DNA of 64,000 bases from the NCBI GenBank assembly GCA_016858145.1, contig JAEHOE010000141.1:186001-250000 (forward strand), read 5' to 3'. This DNA comes from Edaphochlamys debaryana. Taxonomy: Eukaryota > Chlorophyta > Chlorophyceae > Chlamydomonadales. The notes under the pieces were generated by a model. That model was not told the origin of the DNA. It made no database searches and saw only the letters and a list, made by a program, of their open reading frames with translations. The position numbers and the translations under genes were made by a program. Positions 46,301-57,201 of the stretch are shown one piece after another (position 1 is the stretch's first letter; every line of letters begins with the position of its first letter).

Positions 46301-47028
46301 CGAGCTCCGCCCCCTGCTCACCCGCCCTGGCCCTGCCCCCTCCCCCTCCCCCCCACCCCGCAGCACCTTCTCCTTCGGCATCCTCATGTGGGAGCTCTAC
46401 ACCTGCGCCCGCCCCTACGCCGACGTGCCCGAGGACCAGATCGCGCAGCGGGTCACGCTCAAGGGCCTGCGCCCCACCTTCCCCGCAGACACGCCCCGCG
46501 CCTACGCGTGAGTCGCCTCGGCCGCCCGTCCTCGCGACGCCCTGCCCTGCCCTGCCCGTGCCCCTGGCCTTCTTCTCCTTCGCTCTCTTTCGACGCCCCG
46601 CCCCTCCCCTGCCCTCTCTCCTCCCCCTCCTCTCTCCCCGCAGCGCCCTCGCGCGGCAGTGCTGGAGCCAGGACCCCAACGAGCGCCCCAACGCATCGGA
46701 GACCGTGAGCGCCATCGAGAACATGCTCCAGATCATGTCCACGCAGCTGCCCGCCATCCCCCCGCTCAAGCCCAAGACCCCCACCTCCACCACGCCCGGC
46801 GTGCCCTCGCCGGCGCCCGGCGGCGACAAGCCAGCGGCGGCAGGCGCCGGCGTGCCGGCCTCACCCCCGCCTGCAGTCGCGGCGGCGGACAAGGCGATCC
46901 CGGCGGCGGCGAGCCCCGCTGCGGCGATGCCGGCACCGGCGCCGGCGCAGTCGCCGCTGGGCAAGGGGCAGGGCGGCGCCACGTCGCCGCGCCCTGGAGC
47001 GCCGGCCGACGTGCCGCGGCCGCACTAA
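38517..47028 (+). CDS. TKL-like, non-RD protein kinase with large N-terminal (GAF-like) region
   Basis: Seventeen exons: 38517-38798, 38965-39071, 39598-39751, 39976-40449, 40711-41925, 42241-42378, 42754-42820, 42974-43071, 43269-43498, 44046-44203, 44595-44755, 45099-45257, 45493-45643, 45857-45921, 46065-46210, 46364-46507, 46644-47028; all phases agree, 1,377 aa. The N-terminus MPGILCCFG has a Cys pair that could be acylated. Residues 180-790 contain two segments resembling GAF sensory folds (HVVGALTLYLSRPG...; VCELVVAVQSAAGSGEV...), a weak call. Residues 847-868 are 22 glycines. Kinase domain about 925-1275: Gly loop LGHGGGGVVF, Lys 962 in VAVKVF, catalytic loop HCDLKPANVLL (Asp 1132), LADFG (Asp 1156), GTVTHMAPE, DTFSFGILMWEL, and the C-lobe RP in NERPNA. 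HRD is HCD, so it is a non-RD kinase. The disordered tail is Pro/Ala-rich. Confidence 0.88.
43272..43337 (+). repeat. (GGC)n tract encoding 22 consecutive glycines
   Basis: A nearly pure GGC microsatellite lies at the start of kinase exon 9, in the frame that gives poly-Gly. It sits between the N-terminal region and the kinase domain, so length changes would alter a linker without shifting the frame. Confidence 0.9.
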
Positions 47029-48801
47029 GGGCAGCCGAGCTGGTCGGACACAGAGGCGGCCGCCGCCGGCCGCCGGCGCCGCGGCGGGTGCTCGGGTGCA
47101 CGCGCCGCGCCCTGCCCGGCGCGGTACCGCGAGCGCTGGTGCTGGCGGATGCGCGGCTGGCTGGCGGTCGTCGCGATAAAGGGACGGGGTCAACGCCAGG
47201 CAATGACACCGGTTGCATAGGACTGGCGTCAGAGCATAGGACTGGCGTCAGAGCTGAAGGACTGGGCCAGGGTGCCTGCTGCATCTGAACTCAGCCTGCA
47301 CCCTTCCATGGTATTGATGACACGATTGCAACGGACGCCAGCCGCCTTTTGGCTCTCTGGAGCCAGCGGGCTCTAGTCGGGCCCCGTACGGCACGGCCGG
47401 CTCGAGGCCGTGAGGCGGCTTTCAGCACTTGACTCGACGGTTCGGATGAGAAGCGATGACGCGGCGACAGCAGTGAGGAGAAGCTTGTCGTGGAGGCGAG
47501 GCGGTGCGAGGCGGTGCCGCCCATCGGGGCGGCGGGTGGCGAACTGCTCATTCCTGGCGCTTGTTACTTCAGCAAATGCGCCCTTTCTTCAGCAAATGCG
47601 ACTCAGAAGTGGTGCCGTGCGCTAGGCAGGGGTGCCTGCGGTGCCAGCACGGAACAACGGACGCCTGAAGCCACAGGCGGTGTAGGCGGGCGACGCACGA
47701 GGCGTGCGAATAGCAAATAAGCGCTGGGTTACACCCAGCGCAGTGGAAGGACCTGCGGGGCGGGGCGTTCGGCACTGCGGCTGGAGGATGCGCTTTGTGC
47801 CGCAACGGCGCGAGCGCCTATCAACCGCCTGCCTCCTTCGGAAGGGGCGCCGCTGCCCGAACCTGACTGTGCACTCGTGCACTTGTCGGGGGCAGCCGGC
47901 GGTGGCGGACTCGCGACCTCTTGCCGGATGAGTTACGAGCGTCTGCGCTTCATCAGGTTTTAAAGACTGGGCCCCGGTGGCCCAGAAACGAACACTTGCA
48001 AGACCGGTAGAGACTCCCAATACACGAGCCGGGGCAGTAGGGGCAGCGCTGCTGGCCGCTTGAATGAAGGCCGCAGGTGCTCAGCACACCCGGCAGGGTC
48101 TCCCGCCGGTGTCCGGACTGGGGCGGTGGGAGCCGGAGGCCTTCGCTTCGTTTCCTAAGGCTTGTAAGGGATCGTGCTTGGTCTATTTGGTTGTAGGCTT
48201 GCCGGGGGAAGGGTCAGGACGTGGGGCAGAAGTGAACATCACGCCTGCGAAGATGTGTTTTGCGACTTGCACTATGTCGCGGCTGGCGCGGCTGGTGCCG
48301 TGCTCGTGCGTGCGTGGCCCCCGGAGCGTGGTATGGCCGGGATGGAGCGATGGGCGGGGGGTGGGCGGACGCTGTGGTTATGTGTGGGGGGGGGCAGGGG
48401 GCGGATGACGAGGCGGGGGGGTGCAACTGAACTAAATCACCATCACCTGGAGAGGAGGAAGGCCGCTTTGTGCTAGGGAACGGAAGGACGCGTGCATTCA
48501 GAACTGGGGCCTAGCGCTACGGTTTTGCGGGGGGATGTGTTCATGGGGCGTGTGCGCAGCGCGTGCAGCCCATCGCTTGCGTTCGGTTTGGTGGGACATG
48601 AACCTAAGGCGCCGGAGCGCCAGTTTGTAGGGACCTGGGCCGTCCTTTGCAGTGCTGGGTTGCGAGTGTCGCGCGCCCACGGCACTCGCTCTGCGTGGGG
48701 TTACCAGGGGCCATCGCACTGCACTAACGTGCACCGGCGGCACCGTAATAACGACGTTCATCTACGCCCGGGTCCTGGGGCATTAGGGGTGGTGCGTCGA
48801 G

Positions 48802-48840
<39 letters not shown>

Positions 48841-50181
48841 GTGGTCCGCGCCAAGCTTACTGGTCCCTTTGTGTCGGTGCAGTACATGGTCAGAAAGGCG
48901 CGCGTAATACAGCATGGCCACCCGCGTTCGATGTTGACAGCGAACGCCTGCGGACTGCCGTGTGCAGGTGCGTACATGTGAGGCCCCCAGCGGTCTTGAA
49001 CGTCGGTGGCTTGGGGGAATCAAGGCAGGGTGCAAGAGGCGCGGCAACCAGGTGCATGTAAGACTCGCACTCATGTGCAAGGAGGCCCGTGAGGATATGC
49101 AGCTCACGGCTTGCGCTTTCTTGTGCTGCTTGAGGAAAGCTCCAGGGACGTTGTAGACGTGCGGCGGGGTCTGAGGATAAACGTTGCAAGGCGCAGCAGT
49201 GCGGCGGGGGCCGCCGCTTTCGCAGCGAGTCGCGGTACCATGCAAGCTGACGCACAGGAAGTATACAGGGATACAGGGCGGAGGACAACTTGTCCCCCGT
49301 TGAACGGGGGTGCGGTAATGACGGAGGTGACGGTGGGCCAGGAGCCAGGGGTGGCGGGTGCCTGTGTGTGTGTGTGTGGCCACGGTACAGCACAGGGCGG
49401 TTCTGCAAGCCGAGCGTCTCGGCGGCCAAGGGCACCCGCACCGGTCGGAGTCCAGGGGCAGAACGTGATAAGCAACGAGGGTGGGAGTGGACGCGAGGGA
49501 GGGCGAGTGGGGGTCAGGTGTTGTTATAGACAACGGGACGAAGTGCCGCGGAGTCGTGGGGGTCATGTGTGCGGGGGCCTGCAGGGGTTGGAAAGGCAGG
49601 GTAGGAATTGGGCCGAGGTCGGGCCGAGTTGGACTGAAACGCGTATGAGCAAGGCAAGTCACGCCCTTACAGCAGCAAAATCACACGAATTCAGACGGGC
49701 GCAGGGCGGCCGACGGAATTGCGCAATCATCGCCTCGGGAAGAAACTTACTTTGACCGCGCCCTGACTTACACCACCTTACAGGCAGCTACATAAGCACA
49801 ACCTCCAGATGTAAAGGATATCGCAATGCCCAGTGCTGAAACGCGCCTTTTACCTGCGACGACGGCACATCTCAATCTTGCGCCCCTCTCCTGGCGGAAG
49901 TTCCTGGTGCGTCGGTATGAAGCATGTCTATCTTTCAGGGCGATCAAGGTGATGGGGAGCAGGTTTCGAGTTCCGTTCGCGTAAACAGCCACGTTCTCGG
50001 GCCTGCAAGTTCCGATGGCGATCGGGGCTGACACGATTAGCGTCAAAGCTGGGAGACGGGGCCCCTCGTGTTGTTCATACTCATTTAAGTACATATACGA
50101 TGGCTCTTGTGAACTTAACCTGACACAAACGCTGCCCCAGCGCGACATCGACAGCCCGACGGCCGTTGGACAGCGTCCAAT
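47029..50181. other. Intergenic region between the kinase gene and its kinase-less paralogue
   Basis: About 3.15 kb with no supported gene. A perfect 19-bp tandem duplication (containing CATAGGACTGGCGTCAGAG) lies at about 47215-47252, close to the kinase stop. A (CTG)n microsatellite is at 48801-48841 and a short GT run near 49360. A TGTAA at 48163 is the first after the kinase but 1.1 kb away. The last 450 bases are more AT-rich and probably form the promoter of the next gene; a seven-codon ATG frame (50100-50123) precedes its start. Confidence 0.45.
48801..48841. repeat. (CTG)n microsatellite, about 13 units
   Basis: An uninterrupted GCTGCTG... run in intergenic sequence. Minus-strand frames reading it as poly-Gln or poly-Ala exist but have no other coding support. 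Confidence 0.9.
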
Positions 50182-53100
50182 ATGCCCGGGCAGCTGTGGT
50201 GCTCGCTTCTGTGCGGTGCTGGAGGCACGTCGCCAAGCGATGACCCACCTGGTGTTGACCCGGACATTCGGCCCGTCGCCGATGGATTGGGGTGGAACTC
50301 CAGCGCCTCACTGGCCCGCTCGGCGCCGCCTCCAGGAGAGGAATACAATGACGCCGGGAATCTATATGTTACTTCCGACCCGGAGTCCCTACCGGTCGTC
50401 GCCCCCTCGGTGCGCATTTCGTGCGAACTGGTGGGGACGCGGTGCACGAGGGCACAGCCTTAGAAAGTCGCCCGCTGACATGGCAGCAGTTGAAGCAGGC
50501 AGCGGTAGACGGGGGTCAAGAGGATTGAGAGGGATGAAGCCGCACTTCGCCTTTTACTGCGGCTCCGTGCCGGTTGGGATAACCGAAGCCACGAGCCCAC
50601 TTCCCCCCCTCCCCCCCATCTACCTGCCACCACCAGACCGAAGCAGTTCACGCGGCGCTGCGGGAGCTTCAGCATCAGCTTTTCATGCTGTCCGCGGGCG
50701 AGAAGTTATGGCTGGACCGGTGCTGTGCAACCGCCCAAGTCCTCAAGCTATTCCTTGAGGCCGAGGAAGTTTGGTGCGTTGAGAGTCAGAAGATGTGCGG
50801 GTTTCAGCAGGCCCCCAGCGCGTGCAAAGCAGCGCAGGGCATGTGTGGCTGGGAGCGGTCGGGTGTGGTGCCCTGGCCTTCACTCTCTGACCTCGCCATG
50901 CCGCCCTCGACCCTGCACACGATAGCCTGTACGGCGCTGTCGGCAGCGGCAAGGATGGGACCATGACTGCCGCCCGCCTCATCCAGCTCGTCTCCTCGTC
51001 CGATACCGCAACCGGCCTGGCCTCTGCCGTGCCGGGCCCCATGGCCTCGTCGGTAGAGGCAGGGACCGGTGCCGCTCCCGGGGGCCTGGCGGGGACAGGG
51101 GCAGCGAGGGCTGGAGGGCCCGAGGGGGCCCGAGGTGGGGCCGAGCAGCGCGCGGCCCCCAGGCACCTGGGCCCCGACTCGCCGCCCGTGCTGGCCTCCA
51201 TGACTGACATGCTGTTCGCCTCGCACGTGAGTGGGGCGTAACCTGACGTGGCAAAGTTCTAACATTCCCGATGCTGGGCGCACCAGGACCTTTCTGACAG
51301 TTTGTGCGGGCAGGCCGGCGGCCCTGAAGACACCTCAGTCTCCAGACGCAACCCTACCACTGATTCGTCGCCCCCACTGCCCCCATCCACCGCAGCTGCC
51401 CATGAGCTATAGCTGGCGGTCTGTGTCCGCCGACAGCGCTGCGTCCCCCGACGCCTGCGGGCAGGGCGGCAGCACCGTGTTCCTGGTGCCCCTGGTGGCG
51501 GGGCACAGGGTCGTGGCAGCGCTGTGGGTCGCCAAGGCGGAGGCTGGGAGCCAGGCGGGCGGATGCTCAGGCGCCGAGGCGCCGCCAGCTCAGGAGGGCG
51601 CTGGTGGAGCCGCTGGCGGTGGAGTGACAGCAGCTGGGGCGACGTCAGGACGCCCGCAGGCAGACGGGGAGGCGGCGGCAGGCGCCGGGGCGTTCCGGCC
51701 CTGCCACACGGTCATGTCGAGCCCCTCCTTCCTCCAGCAGCTGGGCCTCAGCGTGTCGCTCGTCCTGCTGACTGGAGACGCGTGCGGGCAGCTGGGCGTG
51801 CTAAGCAACAGGTATGGCACTGCAATCCTGTCAGCTCTGCTGATGGACCGCGCTGCAGGTCTCCTGGTCCGCCTTCCGGACTAACCCTTGCCGATTTCCA
51901 CCTCTGCGCGACAGTGTGTACGACGTCAGTACGGCGGCCTCCATGCAGCAGCTGACCAGGTCCCTCGGCGCAACGCTGGAGGACCACATAAGGAGGTGAG
52001 GATGTCTCCTCTCTCGAGAGAGGAAGACTTTGCACAGGCTGTTGGGAGTGGGGGCATCTAGGCGGGTGAGGGCGGAGAAAGCTGGATCCAGGTCACAAGA
52101 CTGGCAGGACCCAGGTCAAGCCCCGCCCTTCCACCCAACGCCGGTCCGCAGCATGTACTACCTGGAATCGAGGGTCACGATCATCCTCGTTCCGGATCCA
52201 AGCGCCACAGTGGGCCTCGTGCTGACTCAGCCGGACTCGGGACCGGTCGAGCCACCTCAGGCCGCGTCAGCCACCCAGAGAACGCGCTTCGCTAGATCCC
52301 GCACGGCGGGGCCGGATCGCCTCCTCGGCTCCCAGCCCGTGGTTGCCAGCATCATGCAACCTTTGGCGTCCAGCGTTGTCGGCCGTCCGGGCGGCGGAGG
52401 CGGAGCCAGTACCGATGCCGGTGCCTATGCGGGCGCCGACAGGGGCGGTGGCGGCGGCGGTGACGCGGCGCCTGAACGGCAGGCACGCCTGCCTGCGGCC
52501 ACCGAACTGGGTGCCGAAAATGAAGAGACGGCTCGCATCCGGCCCCTCCTGCTGCACCAAACGCTACTCGGCCAGATGCTCAGTCGCCGGAGGGAGGAGC
52601 TGACCTTCGAGGTGGCTGTGGTCAACTCAGACGCCGGCTCTAGCGGCGTTCCGCAGGCGAGCATGCGCGCTGCTGTGAGCATGAACGTAAACCCGAGTGC
52701 ATTAGCGCGTTGCTCGGTAGGGCTGCATGCCTCGTCTTCACTCTCCGTCGAGCGTCAATGATGGGGCCAGCGGGCAGGCTGGCGGCATGCGGGCTCGATC
52801 CGACTGAGAGCCCCCCACCGCCCCTACCCCGCCCGCAGGCCCTCCTCGTCCAGGACTGCGTGCTGCACCTGCAGGACCCCCGCCGCCCCGCCCGTGATCT
52901 CCTCATGCTCATGGGGGGCGTCGGGGCCGGCGGCGGCAGCAGGCAGCGCCCCCTTGCTGCTGCGGCCGCGAGCGCGAGAGAGCCCCCGAGCGCGAGTACG
53001 GGGGCCTGGTCCAGCCCAGGAATGCGGGGCGGCAGTGCCATGGTCGGCGGCATCGGGCTGGGCGGCATGGGCGGCAACAGCCCCCGCCGTAGCAGAGGTG

Positions 53101-55690
53101 GCGCAGTGCGGTCGCTGCTGCTCCTGACTCTGCCCGGCTCCCAGGGCGAGGAGGACGGCTGCACGCTGGGGCTCTACGTGGCCTTCCCGCATCAGCTGCC
53201 GCAGGTGGAAAGGAGCGGGATCTGCAGTGTATGTTTAAGAATAGCATCGCTCGGAATGCGCAATCCCATGTCGCCCACTTCCCCGCTTGTGGAAGGCAGC
53301 GAAAGTGCGCAACCCCAAGCCTTCCACGTGTTCACTTCATGAAGGCTGCCTGTTTTGCCCCCTGTCTTACTTGTCCGCACGCAGCCGCTGCTGATTGAGG
53401 CGCAAGGGTCTCTCCTGGGCGTTGCCGAGGTGAGGGTAGTGATGTGGGCCAATACTGGCGCGGCTAATGCGTGTGTGCGGTGGCGTGCCTGATTGGAGTG
53501 GGTCGTGCCGCTACGAAGGCGCGTGTGGGAGGGGAGAATTGTCAGCAGAGCGTACGGGGCCTCCGCACAAGCGTACCTACCTAGCCTTGGGGTGGGGGTG
53601 GGTGGGGGGCGGACGGGGACTGCACTCAGCTGTGCTGGAATATCCAATGCACAGGGAGCGCCTTGTCGAGATTATGCCAACGCCTTGGGGCCTTACCTGT
53701 CCCCACGTAACCCTCAGCTGTTGCAGCCCCTGGTCTCGGCCAAGCTGCGGGAGCTGTCCCCGAAGGTGAGGGTCACCCCGCCACAAACTGGCCGATCTAC
53801 ATGGCACACCTGCCTTGACCTTCCGTATCTTTCCCGGTCTTGCCCTGCCACTGATGTCGGTTGCGCGCGTTGCCGGCCAGATCGACATCCTTGGGGTCAC
53901 CGCAACCGCAGCCTCTACAGCCTCAGCTTCGGCCGCCGCCGGGCCCGCGGCGGTGTACATGGGGGCATCTGCGCACGGGTGGGTGGCTGCGCTGCGCAGG
54001 GCTCAGCGACCACGACATCCATAGCGAGCAGCAGTGGGGGAGGGCAGGTCTGCGTGATTGGTTGGTGCGCACGGCCCAAACGCCATCACGGTGGCTCTCC
54101 TCCCCCCGCGTGCTCAGGGGCAGACGGCTGCTGCATCAAGCGGAACCAAGGATGCTCGTGGCGCTGCCCTCGGTCGCTGACATCTTGGTGGACATCCTGC
54201 CGCTAGCTCCGGTGCAGGTGAAAGGCAGCAGGTGGTACTCCCCCAAGTCTGAAGATGGCTAGGCGACGGGACAGGATGGAAGCGAGGATGGTTGCGGGGT
54301 TGAGGCATGTTTACCTGAGTGTTGCAGCGGACATTTGTATCGCGTACGAGAACGGGTATATAGTGCATAGAGGCATCGGGCTGGGTTGGGCTTGGTCAGC
54401 GATGTTTGGCGGGAAGTCGCTCGTAAAAGTCGAGCGCGAGACAGCTCGATAATGAAGAAGTACAAAGCAACATAATAGTTAATTCTAAATCGTTACCCAA
54501 CTTAGCAAATCGAGCGGCTTCCTGCAATTGAGCGCTGATTTTAAGATGTCGGCTGCAGGCCGCAGTTTCTTTCTACGCACGGCTCTCGACAAATTGCATT
54601 AACGTTTTAGTGATTTCATCTCCTAGTAACGCTGTCCGGGCGTGAGAAGCAATTTGGCACGTTGCTCCATGACACGGCCGCGGGGCGGCGGCCCGGGCGC
54701 TTGAGCAGTAACACGAGCGCGCAGCCTCGCGCCAGTCCTCCTCCACTACGCTTGGCCACGCCTTTCCTCGGCTTGACACGCACTCTCCTCCTTGTATCTC
54801 TCCCCCTCATCAGTCCCCCTCTCGACCCTTTCTCTGCTTGGCACGCCTCAGTTGGAGCAGCTGGAGGCCGAGGCGACGGTGAACACCACGCCCGCTGGCC
54901 CCGACGGCTCCTTGGCCTGGCGTGGCGGCTTGCAAGGCTCCGTGAGCGCTGGGTCGCTGCTGCTGTCAACCGGTATCATGGACTACGCAGCATCAGGACA
55001 CGTCGCGGGCGCACAAGCAGGTGGGGGCTGGTGGGCGGCTAAGGGTCTCGGGGTTGGACTCTGTCCAGGCAAGGAGGTCCTGAGAGGATGTCAGACGAAA
55101 GACTGGATGTCGGTATTCAGGCCAAGCTGGTGTGCTCGATCGTATCTCTGTGTGTACAGGCAGGCCCTGTACATGCCAGAAGTGCTGTCAGACGTTTTAC
55201 AATGTCGTGCTCGCGCGCCATACCCCAGGGCCGTTCTCTCGCGGGTCCCTGACGCCCCCACTGGTGGCGCACCCCGTCTCAGTGGCGGACATCGATCTAG
55301 TCCCCACTGGCGGAGCCTCTACTGGCGTTGGCATCGCTGGATCTCTCAGGGGCGGCCAGTTTGGCACCGCCCCGGCAGTCACTGACGACCGTGGCCTGGA
55401 GGGACATGGGTCATTGAGGTGAGGCGCCGCCACACTAGTTTCGACCATTGCATGTTGGGGGAGGGTTCAGCGCCGGGCCGTAGTCTTCCCCATTTAGCGC
55501 CAGTACTTCATTGACACCCCAAAGCCACGTCATGGTGTCTGGGTGTCGGTTGACCACTTTATTTGCCCCTTTCCTATTGCCCGCCCCGTGCGCCCTTGCC
55601 ACTCGGTGAGCTAGCTTGCTCAGCGGCAGCGCCTTCAGCACTGGAGGCGCTGGCATCGGCGCCAGCGCCGGCGCCGACGGCGTCCAGTAA
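50182..55690 (+). CDS. Kinase-less paralogue of the neighbouring TKL-like kinase
   Basis: Fourteen exons: 50182-50409, 50637-50773, 50926-51226, 51396-51811, 51915-51995, 52152-52674, 52839-53204, 53385-53429, 53727-53765, 53881-53978, 54118-54217, 54852-55020, 55160-55418, 55624-55690; all phases agree, 942 aa. It opens MPGQLWCSLLC, like MPGILCCFG of the upstream kinase. It then follows the same order: disordered linker, a short helical exon (AVHAALRELQHQ...), a GAF-like segment (FLVPLVAGHRVVAALWVAKA), a second one (YYLESRVTIILVPDPSATVGLVL), and GLYVAFPHQLPQ matching IYLAFPEKLPK of the kinase. It ends with a Gly/Ala-rich stretch and TAA; no Gly loop, VAVK, DLKP or DFG occurs before the next gene at 57202. 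Exon 1 could end at 50430 and exon 6 at 52656. Role unknown; possibly a regulatory partner. Confidence 0.75.
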
Positions 55691-57201
55691 CGTCGTCCAA
55701 GGGAAAGGTGCACGCGTACAGTATAGAAGTCGGGGCTTGCTTGTTGCGCTCAGTGGACTGCACAGGGCTGGACAGGTCCACTGCCTTATTCATGACTTGC
55801 GACGGTGATGCTCTAAGCAAAACGACTGAAACGGGCAATGGTGTGTGGGTCAGGACTTGATTAGGCGAGTGCGGTTGATTAGACGCACGAGGAGTACGAT
55901 CCATACAACGGAAGGGATGTTGCAATGCTTTACGGACCATGCTTTGGAGCATGGAGTCAAGTCAGGGGGGCTGACTAGACAATGTCAATTCCTATGCATG
56001 AACTTAGTCGGAAGGGCCACTATTAAGCTTGTGGATAAAAGTTCTAGTCAACGAGCAATGAAGCAGCCCGCCTGTGGGTTGCAGATGCCCCGGCCCCCGT
56101 TCCAGCAAGGGATGGGAGCTGAGGCATTGATCATTCTCTGTCTGCAGCTGTTTCTAATGTGTGTGATACCATTTCCGAGTCCAGTCTCGGAGAGGAATAA
56201 TCTCATATACTTGCTTGCTGCCATACTTCGAATTGCCTTTGCGTTCAGTCGCTGAGAAGAAGTAGTTGATGAAGCGCTGGGGTTTCTGGCGGTCTGAGCG
56301 GCCTCGTCGGTCTGCGGCCTACAGTAGGTGGAGGGGTCAAACAAGGCAATGTGCCACACGGTTTGGGGCGCGCCGGCCGCACGGTGCACGGGGACCTGGG
56401 GGCTGGCCCCGCCGCCTTTTATGAGGGACCGAGATCTATCTTCGTACACGTACCGGTACGCGGTACTATGGGCAGGAGCCCGATCAAGAGGGATGCAGTC
56501 TTGGAATTCCATCTCCATGCATTCTGGCTAGCCACCAGCAGGCCAAGCATGCCTGCCGATGCTCAAAATCTCGTCCTGGGCGCAACCCCAAGCAACCCGG
56601 AACCCCAACGTCAATCCAAGAGGCGATGACCACGAGGAAGCGCCGCGGCGCCCTCACACCCGCCCTTGCAAGGACAAAAGCTTCCCACTAGGGCGCCATG
56701 TGTGCAAAAGCAAGGCCGCTGCGTATACCCTTCATGAGCATGAGCTAGCCAGCAGCACTGCAGCAGCCATCAGCCCCCAGGCCTCCAGCCTCAGCCAATG
56801 CTATCGTTTCTATTGGCTCATCACTTGCTAAGCACAGTACTGTCTCCAATTGCTGCGACAGTGACAAGAGCCCGGGCCGAGACACCCTCCACGCGGTGAC
56901 CATGTATGCATGGATACTTCCTCCGCTAGCTTCGTTTGAGCTTCAATATGTAGAGGCAAGCGCGTGTCTGCACGACATGCTGCCTACATACAGCGGCAAT
57001 AATGTACGATAGAAACAGCTAGGCGCCCCCCTGTGAAAGGGGCTGTCACCTTGGCCCAGCCTTAGTTCCTTGAGAGCCCGTCACAACACGCATGGCCTGA
57101 GTAGAAGCGCCTTGGGGCGAAGCTAGCTGAGACGACACGCATTCATACCAAGGCCATCCATCCCCAGCGAAGCCATCTCCAGGGTAGCGGATACGACTCA
57201 A
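55691..57201. other. Convergent intergenic region
   Basis: About 1.5 kb between the stop codons of the kinase-less paralogue (plus) and the right receptor gene (minus). It is more AT-rich than the genes. ATG-initiated frames up to about 136 codons occur on both strands without domains or splice structure. No kinase motifs, RNA genes or clear polyadenylation signals were seen. Confidence 0.5.

Noticed and set aside
45504..46982. 492-codon minus-strand frame
   Set aside because: Covers the antisense of the conserved kinase catalytic exons, which are clearly coding on plus.
48163..48167. TGTAA as polyadenylation signal for the kinase gene
   Set aside because: It is more than 1.1 kb past the stop codon; possible but too distant to assign without transcript data.
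48724..49662. 312-codon minus-strand frame including the CTG repeat read as poly-Ala, with poly-Gln in an overlapping frame
   Set aside because: Apart from the microsatellite nothing looks protein-like, and no splice or start context supports it.
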